Shown: in pieces, positions 1 to 7,525 of the stretch
Layout: the number at the start of each line of letters is the position of its first letter
How positions within the stretch are numbered: position 1 is the stretch's first letter
Source of the DNA: Mesostigma viride
Taxonomy: Eukaryota > Streptophyta > Mesostigmatophyceae > Mesostigmatales > Mesostigmataceae
Direction of reading: 5' to 3'
Assembly (NCBI GenBank): GCA_009746045.1
Contig: RPFO01000064.1
Coordinates: 12,501 to 33,830, forward strand
Length of the DNA stretch: 21,330 nt
Position numbers and translations under genes: made by a program
The notes under the pieces: model-generated
Database searches by the model: none
The model's input: the letters and a program-made list of their open reading frames with translations, nothing else
What the model was told of the DNA's origin: nothing

Positions 1-73
1 TCTCTTGCCATCCTCTTGTATCTATGGTACACTACGACAATTTCCTCCGTCGCGCCCTCCGACGTCGGTCGTT

Positions 74-102
74 TCGACAAATCCCGACTAGAGATTTGTC
101 GA
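74..102. repeat. Small inverted repeat (hairpin)
   Basis: A perfect 10-base inverted repeat (TCGACAAATC / GATTTGTCGA) with a 9-base loop lies about 60 bases upstream of the first small gene. It could form a transcript-end hairpin for a gene left of the window or a regulatory stem. No coding region is supported in 1-162. The function is unknown. Confidence 0.5.
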
Positions 103-162
103 CCGACGAACGCCCGCGGGCTCTCGACGGATCCATTTTTTTGTAGTCGTTTGTGTGGCAAA

Positions 163-432
163 ATGACCCCGCGGTGCGCGGGCAGGACGAAAGACGGTAA
201 ACGATGCCACCGCGAGGCCGACGACGGCAAACGGAAGTGCGGTCTGCACGCGAAAAGGGATTCAAACCGCAGCGACGTTTATTATTTCTCCGACTCTACT
301 AAATGGATTGCGTGGTCGAAGGAGTCGCACGACCCCACCCGAGCCGCGACAAGCGCACGCAGGTGCTCGTGTGCGGAACCAACAAGCAGGGCGACACCAA
401 GTTCCGACTGCCCTACCCCGTCACCTCCGTGA
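163..432 (+). CDS. Small Cys/His zinc-binding protein (C-x3-T-x2-G type)
   Basis: The N-terminal third carries C-x3-T-x2-G-x2-C followed by C-x2-H (residues 5-31), a compact zinc-binding signature common in short proteins of giant viruses. A paralogue-like copy sits at 12438-12725. The ATG at 163 is chosen because the motif starts right after it. As written, the ORF runs to 432 and overlaps the next gene (start 303) by 130 bases in another frame. Beyond about residue 40 the codons no longer look like this genome's GC-rich coding sequence. One extra A in the AAAA run at 253-256 would end the gene with TAA at 300-302, directly against the next ATG, so the true C-terminus may be much shorter. 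The motif is seen; zinc binding and a nucleic-acid or protein contact role are inferred. Confidence 0.45.
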   Translation: MTPRCAGRTKDGKRCHREADDGKRKCGLHAKRDSNRSDVYYFSDSTKWIAWSKESHDPTRAATSARRCSCAEPTSRATPSSDCPTPSPP

Positions 433-755
433 AGTCGTGTCGCCTGGTGTGGGCTTCGGTGCCTGGCGTCTCCTCGACGACGACGGCCGCCTACGTCAAG
501 GTCGGCGGATACGCCATCAACAAGGTGCACGCGGCCATCCCTATCCACTCGTCGATGAACCCGCTCGACTTCTCGTCGGGCCGAGGCCACTTTTTTGTCA
601 TCCCCAACTCCGTCGAGACGTACGTCCCGAAGAACGAGACCGACGAGGTGGTGCTTTTCTCGCCCGAACTGTCCAACGTGACGGAGGTCGAAGTCGAACT
701 CTATCCTTTGCCCGACACCCGTCCACGTGCCCCTCCCAGCACGCCCCCCACCCCC
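303..755 (+). pseudogene. 5' part of unknown viral gene interrupted by the LTR retrotransposon
   Basis: ATG at 303 opens a GC-rich reading frame of 151 codons that is cut at 755 by the retroelement. Beyond 755 the apparent ORF reads into the LTR and stops at 770. Strong third-position GC bias supports real coding. The protein is rich in beta-branched residues and turns (a Leu-Val-Trp-Ala-Ser-Val-Pro-Gly stretch at residues 48-56, a Phe-Ser-Ser-Gly-Arg-Gly segment near 90) and reminds me of small beta-rich virion proteins, but I do not recognise a family. The 3' end lies at 7060-7141. The C-tract at the insertion site makes the original phase uncertain: with seven Cs in the empty site the two parts are in one frame, with six they are not. 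Confidence 0.6.
751..755 (+). repeat. Left target-site duplication of the LTR element (CCCCC)
   Basis: Five Cs directly left of the 5' LTR match the C-run directly right of the 3' LTR (7054-7059), as expected for the 5-bp staggered cut of a retroviral-type integrase. The repeat is a homopolymer, so its exact length cannot be fixed. Confidence 0.6.
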
Positions 756-886
756 AGTTGTACTGTGTAGTTCTACTCAGTACCCTAAATCCTAGTGTGG
801 ACGCCGCGCCGTCAGCATCTTTGCTGCGACGGAATCTTGTGAACGGCATCTAGCGTCGCGCCGAGGAATCTCGGACTATGTTAAGC

Positions 887-891
887 AAGTC
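887..891 (+). repeat. Left TSD of the nested insertion (AAGTC)
   Basis: AAGTC at 887-891 is repeated at 1300-1304. The uninterrupted 3' LTR has it once (GCAAGTCCAATG), which proves a 5-bp target-site duplication. Confidence 0.9.
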
Positions 892-958
892 AGTTACGGA
901 AGCGGATTATTTGGGGGAATAACTCGTTCCGATTTGGCACCCGGCTCTAATCATATGC

Positions 959-1038
959 GCACCAAGGAGATGCTCATATTCGATCATATTCATATCGATA
1001 TTTGCACCAACGAGATGCTTATATTCGATCATATTCAT
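959..1038 (+). repeat. Two direct repeats, 45-bp spacing, inside the MITE
   Basis: A GCACCAAGGAGATGCTCATA-type unit ending in CGATCATATTCAT occurs at 959-993 and again, with two changes, at 1004-1038. Such subterminal direct repeats are often transposase-binding sites. That role is inference. Confidence 0.7.
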
Positions 1039-1093
1039 GCATACGGGTGTTCCGAGCCTAGTGATTCGTCCTCGCCCCAAGAGGCTAGGTTTT

Positions 1094-1299
1094 AGTTAGG
1101 TTAATATTGTGCGGAAACCTTTTTGCCACTTGGGCTACTCAGGTTCCGCACAATATTACCGGCGATAACCACTCGCCGGACACTCAAGTTCACGACGTCG
1201 TGAACTTGAGTGTCCGGCGAGTGGTTATCGCCGGTAATATTGTGCGGAACCTGAGTAGCCCAAGTGGCAAAAAGGTTTCCGCACAATATTAACCTAACT
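1094..1299. repeat. Perfect 206-bp palindrome (103-bp arms, no spacer)
   Basis: The arms from AGTTAGGTTAATATT at 1094 to AATATTAACCTAACT ending at 1299 are exact reverse complements with the centre at 1196/1197 (CACGAC/GTCGTG). Each arm itself contains a smaller inverted repeat (AATATTGTGCGGAA... / ...TTCCGCACAATATT), so the DNA could extrude a branched cruciform. Confidence 0.95.
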
Positions 1300-1304
1300 A
1301 AGTC
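1300..1304 (+). repeat. Right TSD of the nested insertion (AAGTC)
   Basis: Second copy of the AAGTC duplication; the LTR sequence resumes after it. Confidence 0.9.
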
Positions 1305-1471
1305 CAATGCACGATGATAAGTTAATGAGAAATAAATGCAACGTGACGGCGGACGAGGTAGCCGCCTGCGTGTTCCTCTGCGTAGCACCAAAGCACTTGC
1401 CTCTCGACGAAGAGCGTTGGTATCCAAAACACATTATTGCAACTTGTACTCAAGAAAGAACATTTTCAAAA

Positions 1472-2698
1472 ATGTTCCGGACGGGCCTGACAACGCCGTC
1501 GTCGAAAATCAAACACAAAATCAAGCTGCCGAATCTCGGAGCCCTGGGCTCGAAGGGCGTGGGCACACTTCGCAAGCCCACCGCGAGCGAGATTCAGAGG
1601 AATCTGAACGAAGAATTTGCCAAGCAGGATAGCCCCGCAGTGGTGGACACTGCGGCGGAGGAAACTGCACCTGCAGCTGCCCGTGCAGCGGAGCTGCCAA
1701 GTGGATCACAGGCGGCTGGGCTGCGCACTGCAAGCCTAGACCGTGCTGCCCGCATCCTCTGGATGAAGGAGCAAAAGGTGATCGAGGAGCGAATTCCTGC
1801 GCCGATTCCAGCGGCTCCTGAGCCATCAGAGAAGGTGAAAGAACAGTTTATTTTGAACCTGCGCAAGTGGCACAGTGATGTCCAAGACATGGTAGCCAAG
1901 CCTATCGAATTGCTGAGGCGCAATCGGCTGGCCACCGAGGGTTACAAGGTCGTATCCGACCTGATCGAGATAGCCTACAAGGAGGACCGGAGCTGGGAAG
2001 AATTCATGGCTAGCCTTGAGAAGAATCTCCTGAAGACGGGGCTAATGCGCCTCGTCGCAGATGCAGTGAGTATTCTAAAGTTTGATCTGAATCGGAAGGT
2101 AGACATCAGCCAGGCAACGCTCGACTACGAGCAGAAACTGGCGTTGTCGTCCTGCTCGCCAGGTGACGCCTTCTCGGTGGTAATGTTTCTGGCAAAGGGC
2201 ATCATGTCTGGTAGCCTGTCTGAGTCCGCCCTCCAGGGCATGTCGGGAACACTGACTGTCGACAAGCTAGCAAATAGGGCAGAGGCTTTCCAGATTATTC
2301 GCAATTCTGTTGCTGTGCCGGCTGCCGCCAAGGCATTGGTGGCAGCGGGCATTTCTGACCCTCTTTCCTCTGCTGCAGCGCCCATTGCAAGAATTCATGG
2401 TGCAGGTGAAGAGAAGTGTGGCCGATGCCAGGGCACCGGGCATGTGTGGTCGGATTGCCCAGCCAACACGAAGGCTGGTCCGAATGTGCGGCTGTGTGGC
2501 GCCTGCCACCAGCCAGGGCACTTCGCCAAGGACTGCAAGCACACACGCGGTCCGCAGGGCAAGAAGCGCCCGCCCAAGCCGGCTGGCAACATGCGGCCCA
2601 AGAAGGCCAAGTGGAACAAATGGCAGAGGCAGGGGAACACCCAGGCCACACCTGCTAACACTCATGTGCCTGTCCCTGCTCCCTCTGCAGCAAACTAG
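1472..2698 (+). CDS. gag: Retrotransposon GAG (nucleocapsid) protein
   Basis: About 408 residues from the first ATG after the LTR (1472). The same frame is open upstream into the LTR (from 1307), but that part lies within the repeat and is unlikely to be translated. The protein is Ala/Glu/Lys-rich with a helical middle (Trp-His and Leu-rich segments near residues 130-260). Two canonical CCHC zinc knuckles follow, C-x2-C-x4-H-x4-C, starting near residues 316 and 342, and then a Lys/Arg-rich tail. It should package the element RNA into virus-like particles in the cytoplasm. The frame closes at TAG 2696-2698, with pol overlapping in the -1 frame. No protease domain is visible in GAG. Confidence 0.9.
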   Translation: MFRTGLTTPSSKIKHKIKLPNLGALGSKGVGTLRKPTASEIQRNLNEEFAKQDSPAVVDTAAEETAPAAARAAELPSGSQAAGLRTASLDRAARILWMKEQKVIEERIPAPIPAAPEPSEKVKEQFILNLRKWHSDVQDMVAKPIELLRRNRLATEGYKVVSDLIEIAYKEDRSWEEFMASLEKNLLKTGLMRLVADAVSILKFDLNRKVDISQATLDYEQKLALSSCSPGDAFSVVMFLAKGIMSGSLSESALQGMSGTLTVDKLANRAEAFQIIRNSVAVPAAAKALVAAGISDPLSSAAAPIARIHGAGEEKCGRCQGTGHVWSDCPANTKAGPNVRLCGACHQPGHFAKDCKHTRGPQGKKRPPKPAGNMRPKKAKWNKWQRQGNTQATPANTHVPVPAPSAAN

Positions 2699-5600
2699 AT
2701 AGCCCATGTTGGGACGATGATGTGTTTACCACTAATCTAGCTGCATGTGATGAGCTGGGTAGTTGTGTAGACAACAATTCTGCTGCGTGCATTGCTGCTG
2801 TGTTGCGTAGCGGCTTGTGCACAGACATTGTTACGCCTGCGGCAACGCGGGACCATGAACCCCCACCGACCAGTAATGCTGGTACTATGCAAGCTGGACT
2901 CATGCACGTCGACCGTGACGATGGGGGGTCACTGGCCACACCAGGTGAAGTCCTTTCCTTGACTGCTGTTGCTGCACGCTTGCATCATGTGTTAGGCCAT
3001 GGGACCCACGCTATCCGTTTTGCACGGGCACTGGCACCGGGGACTAAGTTGGCTAGCACGGTGCAGTCCATGTACAGTGGTTGTCACCAGTGTCAGTCCA
3101 CTGCGCCTAAGCGTGCACGTAGGCATGTCAAACACCCACCCCTTGAGCGTGGTCACTTGGTGTGTGACATTTTGTTCCAGGACCAGGCTGTCTACTTGCT
3201 GGGAATAGACAGATTTTCCCATTTTGTTTCAGTTGTCCCACTCAAGTCACAGCATGTTGGGGACCTCCTTGAGGGGATAGACCTGTTGGACTCCATGTTT
3301 AGCATGGTTACAGGGATGCAGTTTGATCAGCAATTCAAGTGGGCTGCCAAGGAACCTGGATATGAGTTTGTGGGAACAGTGGGGCGTGAGGACCACGAGT
3401 CACAAGGGATAGCGGAGAGAGCGGTACAGGAGTTTAAGCTGCTTGCTACCCGACGTGGGGACCACATGCCACACAGTGAATTCTCTAGTCGGCTCTTGTG
3501 GGCACTTGCCGTGTGTCGAAGTTTGAACAACCGTGTGCTGATGTCGACACAGGATGGGGTGTTGGTGACTGCCGAGGGTTTGCAGTTTGGCCAATATCAC
3601 GATGTGGTGGTGGATGTGTACAAAGACCACCTAGCATCCCGTTTTCAGCGCCTTGTCCAGTTGGATAGGCGACGTGGGGCTTATGAGCCCAGTGTGGGGC
3701 ATGATGTTTGGCTGCACAAGGAAGGTGCCCTGGGTAAGCGTGGCAGGTGGCTTGGTCCAGCCAAGGTAATTTCTTGTGATGCTGCTATGCGTAAATGCGT
3801 GGTGGACTATGAGGGCACTGAGGTCACTATGGCTTGGAATAGGGTGAAGCCCTACATGCGTGATGTGGAGGCTTGGTCTAGAGTGTTGGAGTTGTACTCC
3901 GACCCTAGCAGGCTCTCTAGCACTGTGACTCCTCCTTCCTCTTCGGCTCCTGTATGTGACAATGCAGGGGACAGTGGTACTAGCGCGCCTAGTGGGGAAG
4001 CTGAGTTGGAGTTGCAGAGTGGGGACTATGATGATGATGTTGCTGTGGTAGCACACCACTTACACACCCTAGGGGTAGAACAGGCAGAGAGCTTGCGCGA
4101 CAGCTTGCCTAACCTCCCCCCTTCTGGCGTTGGTCGGGAGGATCCCTGCGTTGGTAGGGATAGTACTCAGGGCAGTTCCTGTCTTGAGCGCCCAAGCCGT
4201 AAGGGCTTTCTCACCCTTGCTGTAGAAAGGTTGATGCGTAAACCTCCTACAGACGCTTTGCAAAATCCCGTCAAGGCAGCGATGGTATCCGCATTTGGTA
4301 CCCTGGGTGATCAGCATGGTATGAGGATGTTGGTAGATACGCAGGCGAGAACCTCCATTGTCTCATCCCTGCACTACAATCCTGTGAGACCCTCAGTGCA
4401 CTGGGAGTGTGTGACTGATTTTGCTGGCTCAACGAAGTTCCCTGTCCTTGGTGTCATTGATGTCAATGTGATGGGGGTGCTAGTTGAGTTTTGCGTGGTG
4501 GAAGGGTATAGTGGTCCACCAATCCTTGGTCAGAACTTCCTTGTACGGGAGGATGTCTGGGTCAACTCCACCTGCTTGCGGCGGGAGGGGCATGCTGATC
4601 TGCCTCTTGAGGACTATGCTGTCATGTCTGACTGCCAACTTGTTGCTGTCATAGGCAACATTCGGCACGTGAACTATGCCCGTGAGAGTGATGTGCCGTT
4701 GGTAACTCAGTTGTTGCTTCCTAAACGTCCTAGCTTGGCTAGTCTCGGCATTGGACGTCATGATGTTGCTACCCAAAGCCCTATCTCTTACCATGATGCT
4801 GACGTGGAGTGTCAAACGGAGGAGGGGCTAGATGGGTGGACTAAGGCCATTATTGCGTCAGGTGAAAGGTGGCTTGCATACCGTGCTGTTGAACCGGTTG
4901 ATGAAGTGCCCAGTGGTGCTCGCCTTTTGCGCCACAAGTGGACTTTGGAGCGTAAGTTGGTGCCTGACACAACAACTAGGGTGCCTTTTGTTCGCCCGGT
5001 GGTCCTAGAATTTTCAGGTACTAGTGATCTTCCGGACAATGCCATCTCAGCACCTGGGTTGATCAAGGATAATTGGCGCATGGTCCTGTCCTTCTACCTA
5101 GGCCAGCTCAACAAGGGACTTCCGTATGAGTCAGCCCTCATGGATTTCAGCAAAGCTTTTTTGAATGGTGATCCCAAGCTCGCTGAGAATGTGTGGGCTG
5201 GCACGACCCGCTTGTATGTGCGCTGTCCTCCCTTGTGGCAGCCTATCATGGGCAAGAAGTTTCTCCGTCTCTTGAAGGGTGTTGACGGTACTGTGACAGG
5301 TCCTCGGATTTGGCGCCTTTGCCTCGAGCGTCTTTTGCTTGATGTGATGCACATGTACTATCATGACCTGGACCCCTCTCTGTTTGTTGGCTCATGGGAG
5401 GGGCAGCCAGTTTTTGTGTTCATTCATGTCGATGATGTGGACTGCATGGGCCCCACACCGTGGCTAGACTGGTTTTGTGCCACTGTTGCTCAGCACTTCC
5501 CGGTCGGCAAGGTCATTCGCCGCGTCTTGGACAAGTATGTCAAGTTCTGTGGCGTCGACACTATGCTCACCAAGGATGCCTCTGGCAGATATGTGATGAA

Positions 5601-6360
5601 GCTGCGTGCAGCGGGGGACTATGTTCAGGAGCTCATCACTCAGCTTTCATCCCTTACTAGTCAGTATATTCAGCCTGCTGAGTGTGGTTCTCTGCGGGGT
5701 AAGCTGAACTGGCTGGTCTCTACCGTCTCCCCTGACTTGGCGGTGCTTGCTCGGTTGCCAGATGACTTGATGTGCTCTCTTTCCCGCAATGTCATGTGTA
5801 AGTACATTTCTGCCTCCCCTGGGTTGGTCTTACATGGGGTGGACTATGAGCGGCCTATTCACTTGTCCGCGTATTGTGATAGCAGTTTGGATAGTGCTAA
5901 TATCTCTAAGCTCCGTGGGCGCTGTGCCGCTGTGGTGCTTTTGAGTAATTCTGCCACTGTCCATGTCCCTGAATCTTCCCCTTCACCCTTTGCGTGGTTT
6001 TCTCGCTTACATCGGCGGGTGTATGTGGGTAGTGACACTGCAGAGGCTCGTGCCTTCTGCGAGACTGCTGAGGAGTTGATGTATTTCCGTGCGGTTCTTC
6101 GGTGGTGTTTGAAGTTTTGCCGTGTCATTCCACAGGTTGATACCACCATCTTCACGGATTCGCAGTCGCTGATTGACTTTTTGGCTGATCCTTATGCGCG
6201 CACGCGCAAGCTCGACTTCCTTCGTGCCAAAGAATATAGTGACGCTGTTTCGCTGTACCATGTTCGCGACAATGATAACATTTCAGATGCTTTGACCAAG
6301 CTGTATGCCAAGGCTAGGCCTCAGTATGACAAGCTTCGTCTAGTTCAGGCGACACTTTAA
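2659..6360 (+). CDS. pol: Retrotransposon POL: integrase, protease-like, reverse transcriptase, RNase H
   Basis: The frame opens at 2659, overlaps gag by 40 bases in the -1 frame and ends at 6360. The first in-frame ATG is at 2887. It is made either by frameshift from gag or by internal start. Domain order by position: integrase zinc module (His-His...His with C-x2-C, about 2980-3090); integrase core (Asp in CDILF, Asp in FDQQF, Glu in IAER, about 3160-3440); low-complexity linker; retropepsin-like domain (LVDTQARTSIVSS at 4330-4368, ILGQNFL near 4525); Copia RT (MDFSKAFLNGD with Asp at 5143, HVDDV with the Asp pair at 5431-5436); RNase H (Asp in AYCDSS, Glu in TAEARAFCE, Asp in FTDSQS, Asp in SDALTK). 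RT and RNase H catalytic residues are present. The protease shows DTQ instead of DTG/DSG. Protease after integrase is atypical for Copia. Confidence 0.92.
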   Translation, partial: HSCACPCSLCSKLDSPCWDDDVFTTNLAACDELGSCVDNNSAACIAAVLRSGLCTDIVTPAATRDHEPPPTSNAGTMQAGLMHVDRDDGGSLATPGEVLSLTAVAARLHHVLGHGTHAIRFARALAPGTKLASTVQSMYSGCHQCQSTAPKRARRHVKHPPLERGHLVCDILFQDQAVYLLGIDRFSHFVSVVPLKSQHVGDLLEGIDLLDSMFSMVTGMQFDQQFKWAAKEPGYEFVGTVGREDHESQGIAERAVQEFKLLATRRGDHMPHSEFSSRLLWALAVCRSLNNRVLMSTQDGVLVTAEGLQFGQYHDVVVDVYKDHLASRFQRLVQLDRRRGAYEPSVGHDVWLHKEGALGKRGRWLGPAKVISCDAAMRKCVVDYEGTEVTMAWNRVKPYMRDVEAWSRVLELYSDPSRLSSTVTPPSSSAPVCDNAGDSGTSAPSGEAELELQSGDYDDDVAVVAHHLHTLGVEQAESLRDSLPNLPPSGVGREDPCVGRDSTQGSSCLERPSRKGFLTLAVERLMRKPPTDALQNPVKAAMVSAFGTLGDQHGMRMLVDTQARTSIVSSLHYNPVRPSVHWECVTDFAGSTKFPVLGVIDVNVMGVLVEFCVVEGYSGPPILGQNFLVREDVWVNSTCLRREGHADLPLEDYAVMSDCQLVAVIGNIRHVNYARESDVPLVTQLLLPKRPSLASLGIGRHDVATQSPISYHDADVECQTEEGLDGWTKAIIASGERWLAYRAVEPVDEVPSGARLLRHKWTLERKLVPDTTTRVPFVRPVVLEFSGTSDLPDNAISAPGLIKDNWRMVLSFYLGQLNKGLPYESALMDFSKAFLNGDPKLAENVWAGTTRLYVRCPPLWQPIMGKKFLRLLKGVDGTVTGPRIWRLCLERLLLDVMHMYYHDLDPSLFVGSWEGQPVFVFIHVDDVDCMGPTPWLDWFCATVAQHFPVGKVIRRVLDKYVKFCGVDTMLTKDASGRYVMKLRAAGDYVQELITQLSSLTSQYIQPAECGSLRGKLNWLVSTVSPDLAVLARLPDDLMCSLSRNVMCKYISASPGLVLHGVDYERPIHLSAYCDSSLDSANISKLRGRCAAVVLLSNSATVHVPESSPSPFAWFSRLHRRVYVGSDTAEARAFCETAEELMYFRAVLRWCLKFCRVIPQVDTTIFTDSQSLIDFLADPYARTRKLDFLRAKEYSDAVSLYHVRDNDNISDALTKLYAKARPQYDKLRLVQATL

Positions 6361-6760
6361 ATTGTCCCTGTCTGATTTCAGGGTTACATCTTGCCCTGGC
6401 TGATGTGTGTTTTCACTCTTTTCTGAATTTCCTATTTAAAATTGGCATTGACCATGGCCTTGATGCTTCTCTCTGCGGGAGAGTTGCATACTATGTAATG
6501 GGCTCTTGTCTGGGTTTTCACCCGTTGATGCTTGGCGGTGGCCGGCATACTATGTTTCCGGGTTTCCCCAGTGTGGTACGATGAATAAATGACTTGCCAT
6601 AATGATGTGTGTCTTGCACATGCATCCAAGTTCATGCGACCGCTATGCTTGTTGGTGTTGTTTCCCAACAAGACTTTGCCACTACTAGGATTGTGAAGTC
6701 GGTGACTGGGATGCGGCCGTACCGATCATCTTGAGTACATCCCTGTCCGTACCGACTCAC
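6361..6760 (+). other. Retroelement 3' untranslated region
   Basis: About 400 bases between the pol stop and the polypurine tract without a convincing ORF. It holds AATAAA within GATGAATAAATGA near 6585. It lacks a further gene such as env. Confidence 0.7.
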
Positions 6761-6773
6761 AAAGAAAAAGAAG
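6761..6773 (+). promoter_or_regulatory. Polypurine tract (plus-strand primer)
   Basis: AAAGAAAAAGAAG lies four bases before the 3' LTR start (6778), the expected place and composition for priming plus-strand DNA synthesis. Confidence 0.8.
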
Positions 6774-6777
6774 TCGG

Positions 6778-7053
6778 AGTTGTACTGTGTAGTTCTACTC
6801 AGTACCCTAAATCCTAGTGTGGACGCCGCGCCGTCAGCATCTTTGCTGCGACGGAATCTTGTGAACGGCATCTAGCGTCGCGCCGAGGAATCTCGGACTA
6901 TGTTAAGCAAGTCCAATGCACGATGATAAGTTAATGAGAAATAAATGCAACGTGACGGCGGACGAGGTAGCCGCCTGCGTGTTCCTCTGCGTAGCACCAA
7001 AGCACTTGCCTCTCGACGAAGAGCGTTGGTATCCAAAACACATTATTGCAACT
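6778..7053 (+). repeat. 3' LTR, intact 276 bp
   Basis: Runs from AGTTGTACTGTG to ATTGCAACT and matches both halves of the 5' LTR without a difference that I can see. ORFs that start inside it and run into the flank (from 6916 or 6945) are read-through artefacts. Confidence 0.95.
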
Positions 7054-7058
7054 CCCCC
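7054..7058 (+). repeat. Right target-site duplication of the LTR element
   Basis: Six Cs follow the LTR (7054-7059); five match the left duplication. The extra C belongs to the empty site or reflects homopolymer uncertainty. Confidence 0.55.
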
Positions 7059-7059
7059 C

Positions 7060-7141
7060 TCCCGGTCTCCGCGGCCAGCTCATGGACTTGGGCGCCGACA
7101 CCTTTTCCATGTTACTCGAGTTCGTCTCGTCCCATCGCTAA
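7060..7141 (+). pseudogene. 3' end of the gene interrupted by the retrotransposon
   Basis: Right of the element a GC-rich frame reads through PGLRGQLMDLGADTF and closes at TAA 7139-7141, overlapping the stop codon of the convergent gene at 7138. That is the compact end expected for a viral gene. It is in phase with the 303 frame only if the joined C-tract has one more C than a 5-bp duplication of the written sequence gives, or if the duplication is 4 bp. Confidence 0.55.
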
Positions 7142-7494
7142 GAGTAGAGGTCCTCGTACTGCCCGGTCCACAGGATGGTCCGGGGCTTGGGATCGACGGC
7201 GACGGCGTTGTACGCCTTCTGCTTCTCCGCGGCACGCAGACGAGACTCCTCGAGTCGCGCGATCTGCGCCGCTCGACGAGCCTCCGACACAAGGAACATG
7301 GACTCCAGATCCGCGTGGGTCAGCTGTCGCAACCCGGCCGGGTTCCAGTCGTCCGTGTTCGGAGACACGTACGGCACGGCCTCTTTGTCGGCCGCGCGGA
7401 ACTCGGACTCGTACGGATACTCGGACCGGTTGACGGACCGCTTCTTCCCCGCTCCGGGCGCGAACACGAGACCGCGGACCACAGACTTGTCCAT
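7138..7494 (-). CDS. Unknown small viral protein (118 aa)
   Basis: The ATG at 7494 is chosen over upstream GTG codons because a TATA element lies nine bases before it (7504-7507). The stop TAG (7140-7138) overlaps the TAA of the convergent interrupted gene. The N-terminal half is basic and polar. The C-terminal half has a helical Ala/Arg/Glu-rich segment (about residues 72-100) and ends in an aromatic, acidic tail (Trp-Thr-Gly-Gln-Tyr-Glu-Asp-Leu-Tyr). I do not recognise a family. GC-rich third positions support real coding. Confidence 0.65.
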   Translation of the reverse strand: MDKSVVRGLVFAPGAGKKRSVNRSEYPYESEFRAADKEAVPYVSPNTDDWNPAGLRQLTHADLESMFLVSEARRAAQIARLEESRLRAAEKQKAYNAVAVDPKPRTILWTGQYEDLYS

Positions 7495-7525
7495 CTCCGC
7501 CTGTATATTTCTACCCCAACATATT

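Larger units (their letters stand above)
892..1299. mobile_element. Foldback/MITE-like non-autonomous element in the 5' LTR
   Basis: This 408-bp sequence is absent from the otherwise identical 3' LTR and is flanked by the 5-bp duplication AAGTC, so it is a true insertion younger than the retroelement. Its ends are AGTTA...TAACT. The left half (892-1093) holds two imperfect 35-base direct repeats; the right half (1094-1299) is a perfect 206-bp palindrome. It encodes no protein; ORFs over the palindrome are symmetrical shadows. The 5-bp duplication and short terminal inverted repeat fit a non-autonomous DNA transposon or foldback element. I cannot assign a superfamily. Confidence 0.85.
756..1444 (+). 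repeat. 5' LTR, split by a 408-bp insertion
   Basis: Positions 756-891 and 1300-1444 together equal the 3' LTR base for base (with AAGTC duplicated). It should contain the promoter and transcript start, and would be separated from them by the insertion at 892-1299. That may silence this copy. A polyadenylation-type AATAAA lies at the AGAAATAAATGC segment of the LTR. Directly after the LTR (1445 onward) I cannot identify a primer-binding site beginning TGG, so the primer tRNA is unknown. Confidence 0.93.
756..7053 (+). mobile_element. Copia-type LTR retrotransposon, complete, nested insertion in 5' LTR
   Basis: Two LTRs (756-1444 and 6778-7053) flank gag and pol. After removal of the 413 bases added to the 5' LTR by a later insertion, both LTRs are 276 bp and I find no difference between them, so integration was recent. 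LTR ends are AGTTG...CAACT, that is TG...CA set three bases inside the apparent boundary. The element is flanked by CCCCC on both sides. A purine tract lies just before the 3' LTR. gag and pol are both open, so the element could have been active until lately. Copia affinity comes from the RT motifs and from integrase lying upstream of RT. The domain order is atypical (integrase before protease). It interrupts a viral-type gene. Confidence 0.93.

Noticed and set aside
758-762. Classical LTR start at TG and end at CA, three bases inside.
   Set aside because: With those limits the flanks (CAGT and ACTC) do not duplicate; AGTTG...CAACT gives matching C-runs on both sides.
1151-1159. CAATATTAC in the palindrome matches the nonamer consensus of rolling-circle CRESS-DNA virus origins (NANTATTAC).
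   Set aside because: It lies in the stem, not the loop, of the possible hairpin. No Rep gene or iteron is present, and a nine-base degenerate match is expected by chance.
1107-1427. ORFs over the palindrome on both strands.
   Set aside because: They are mirror images produced by the inverted repeat, with no start or composition support.
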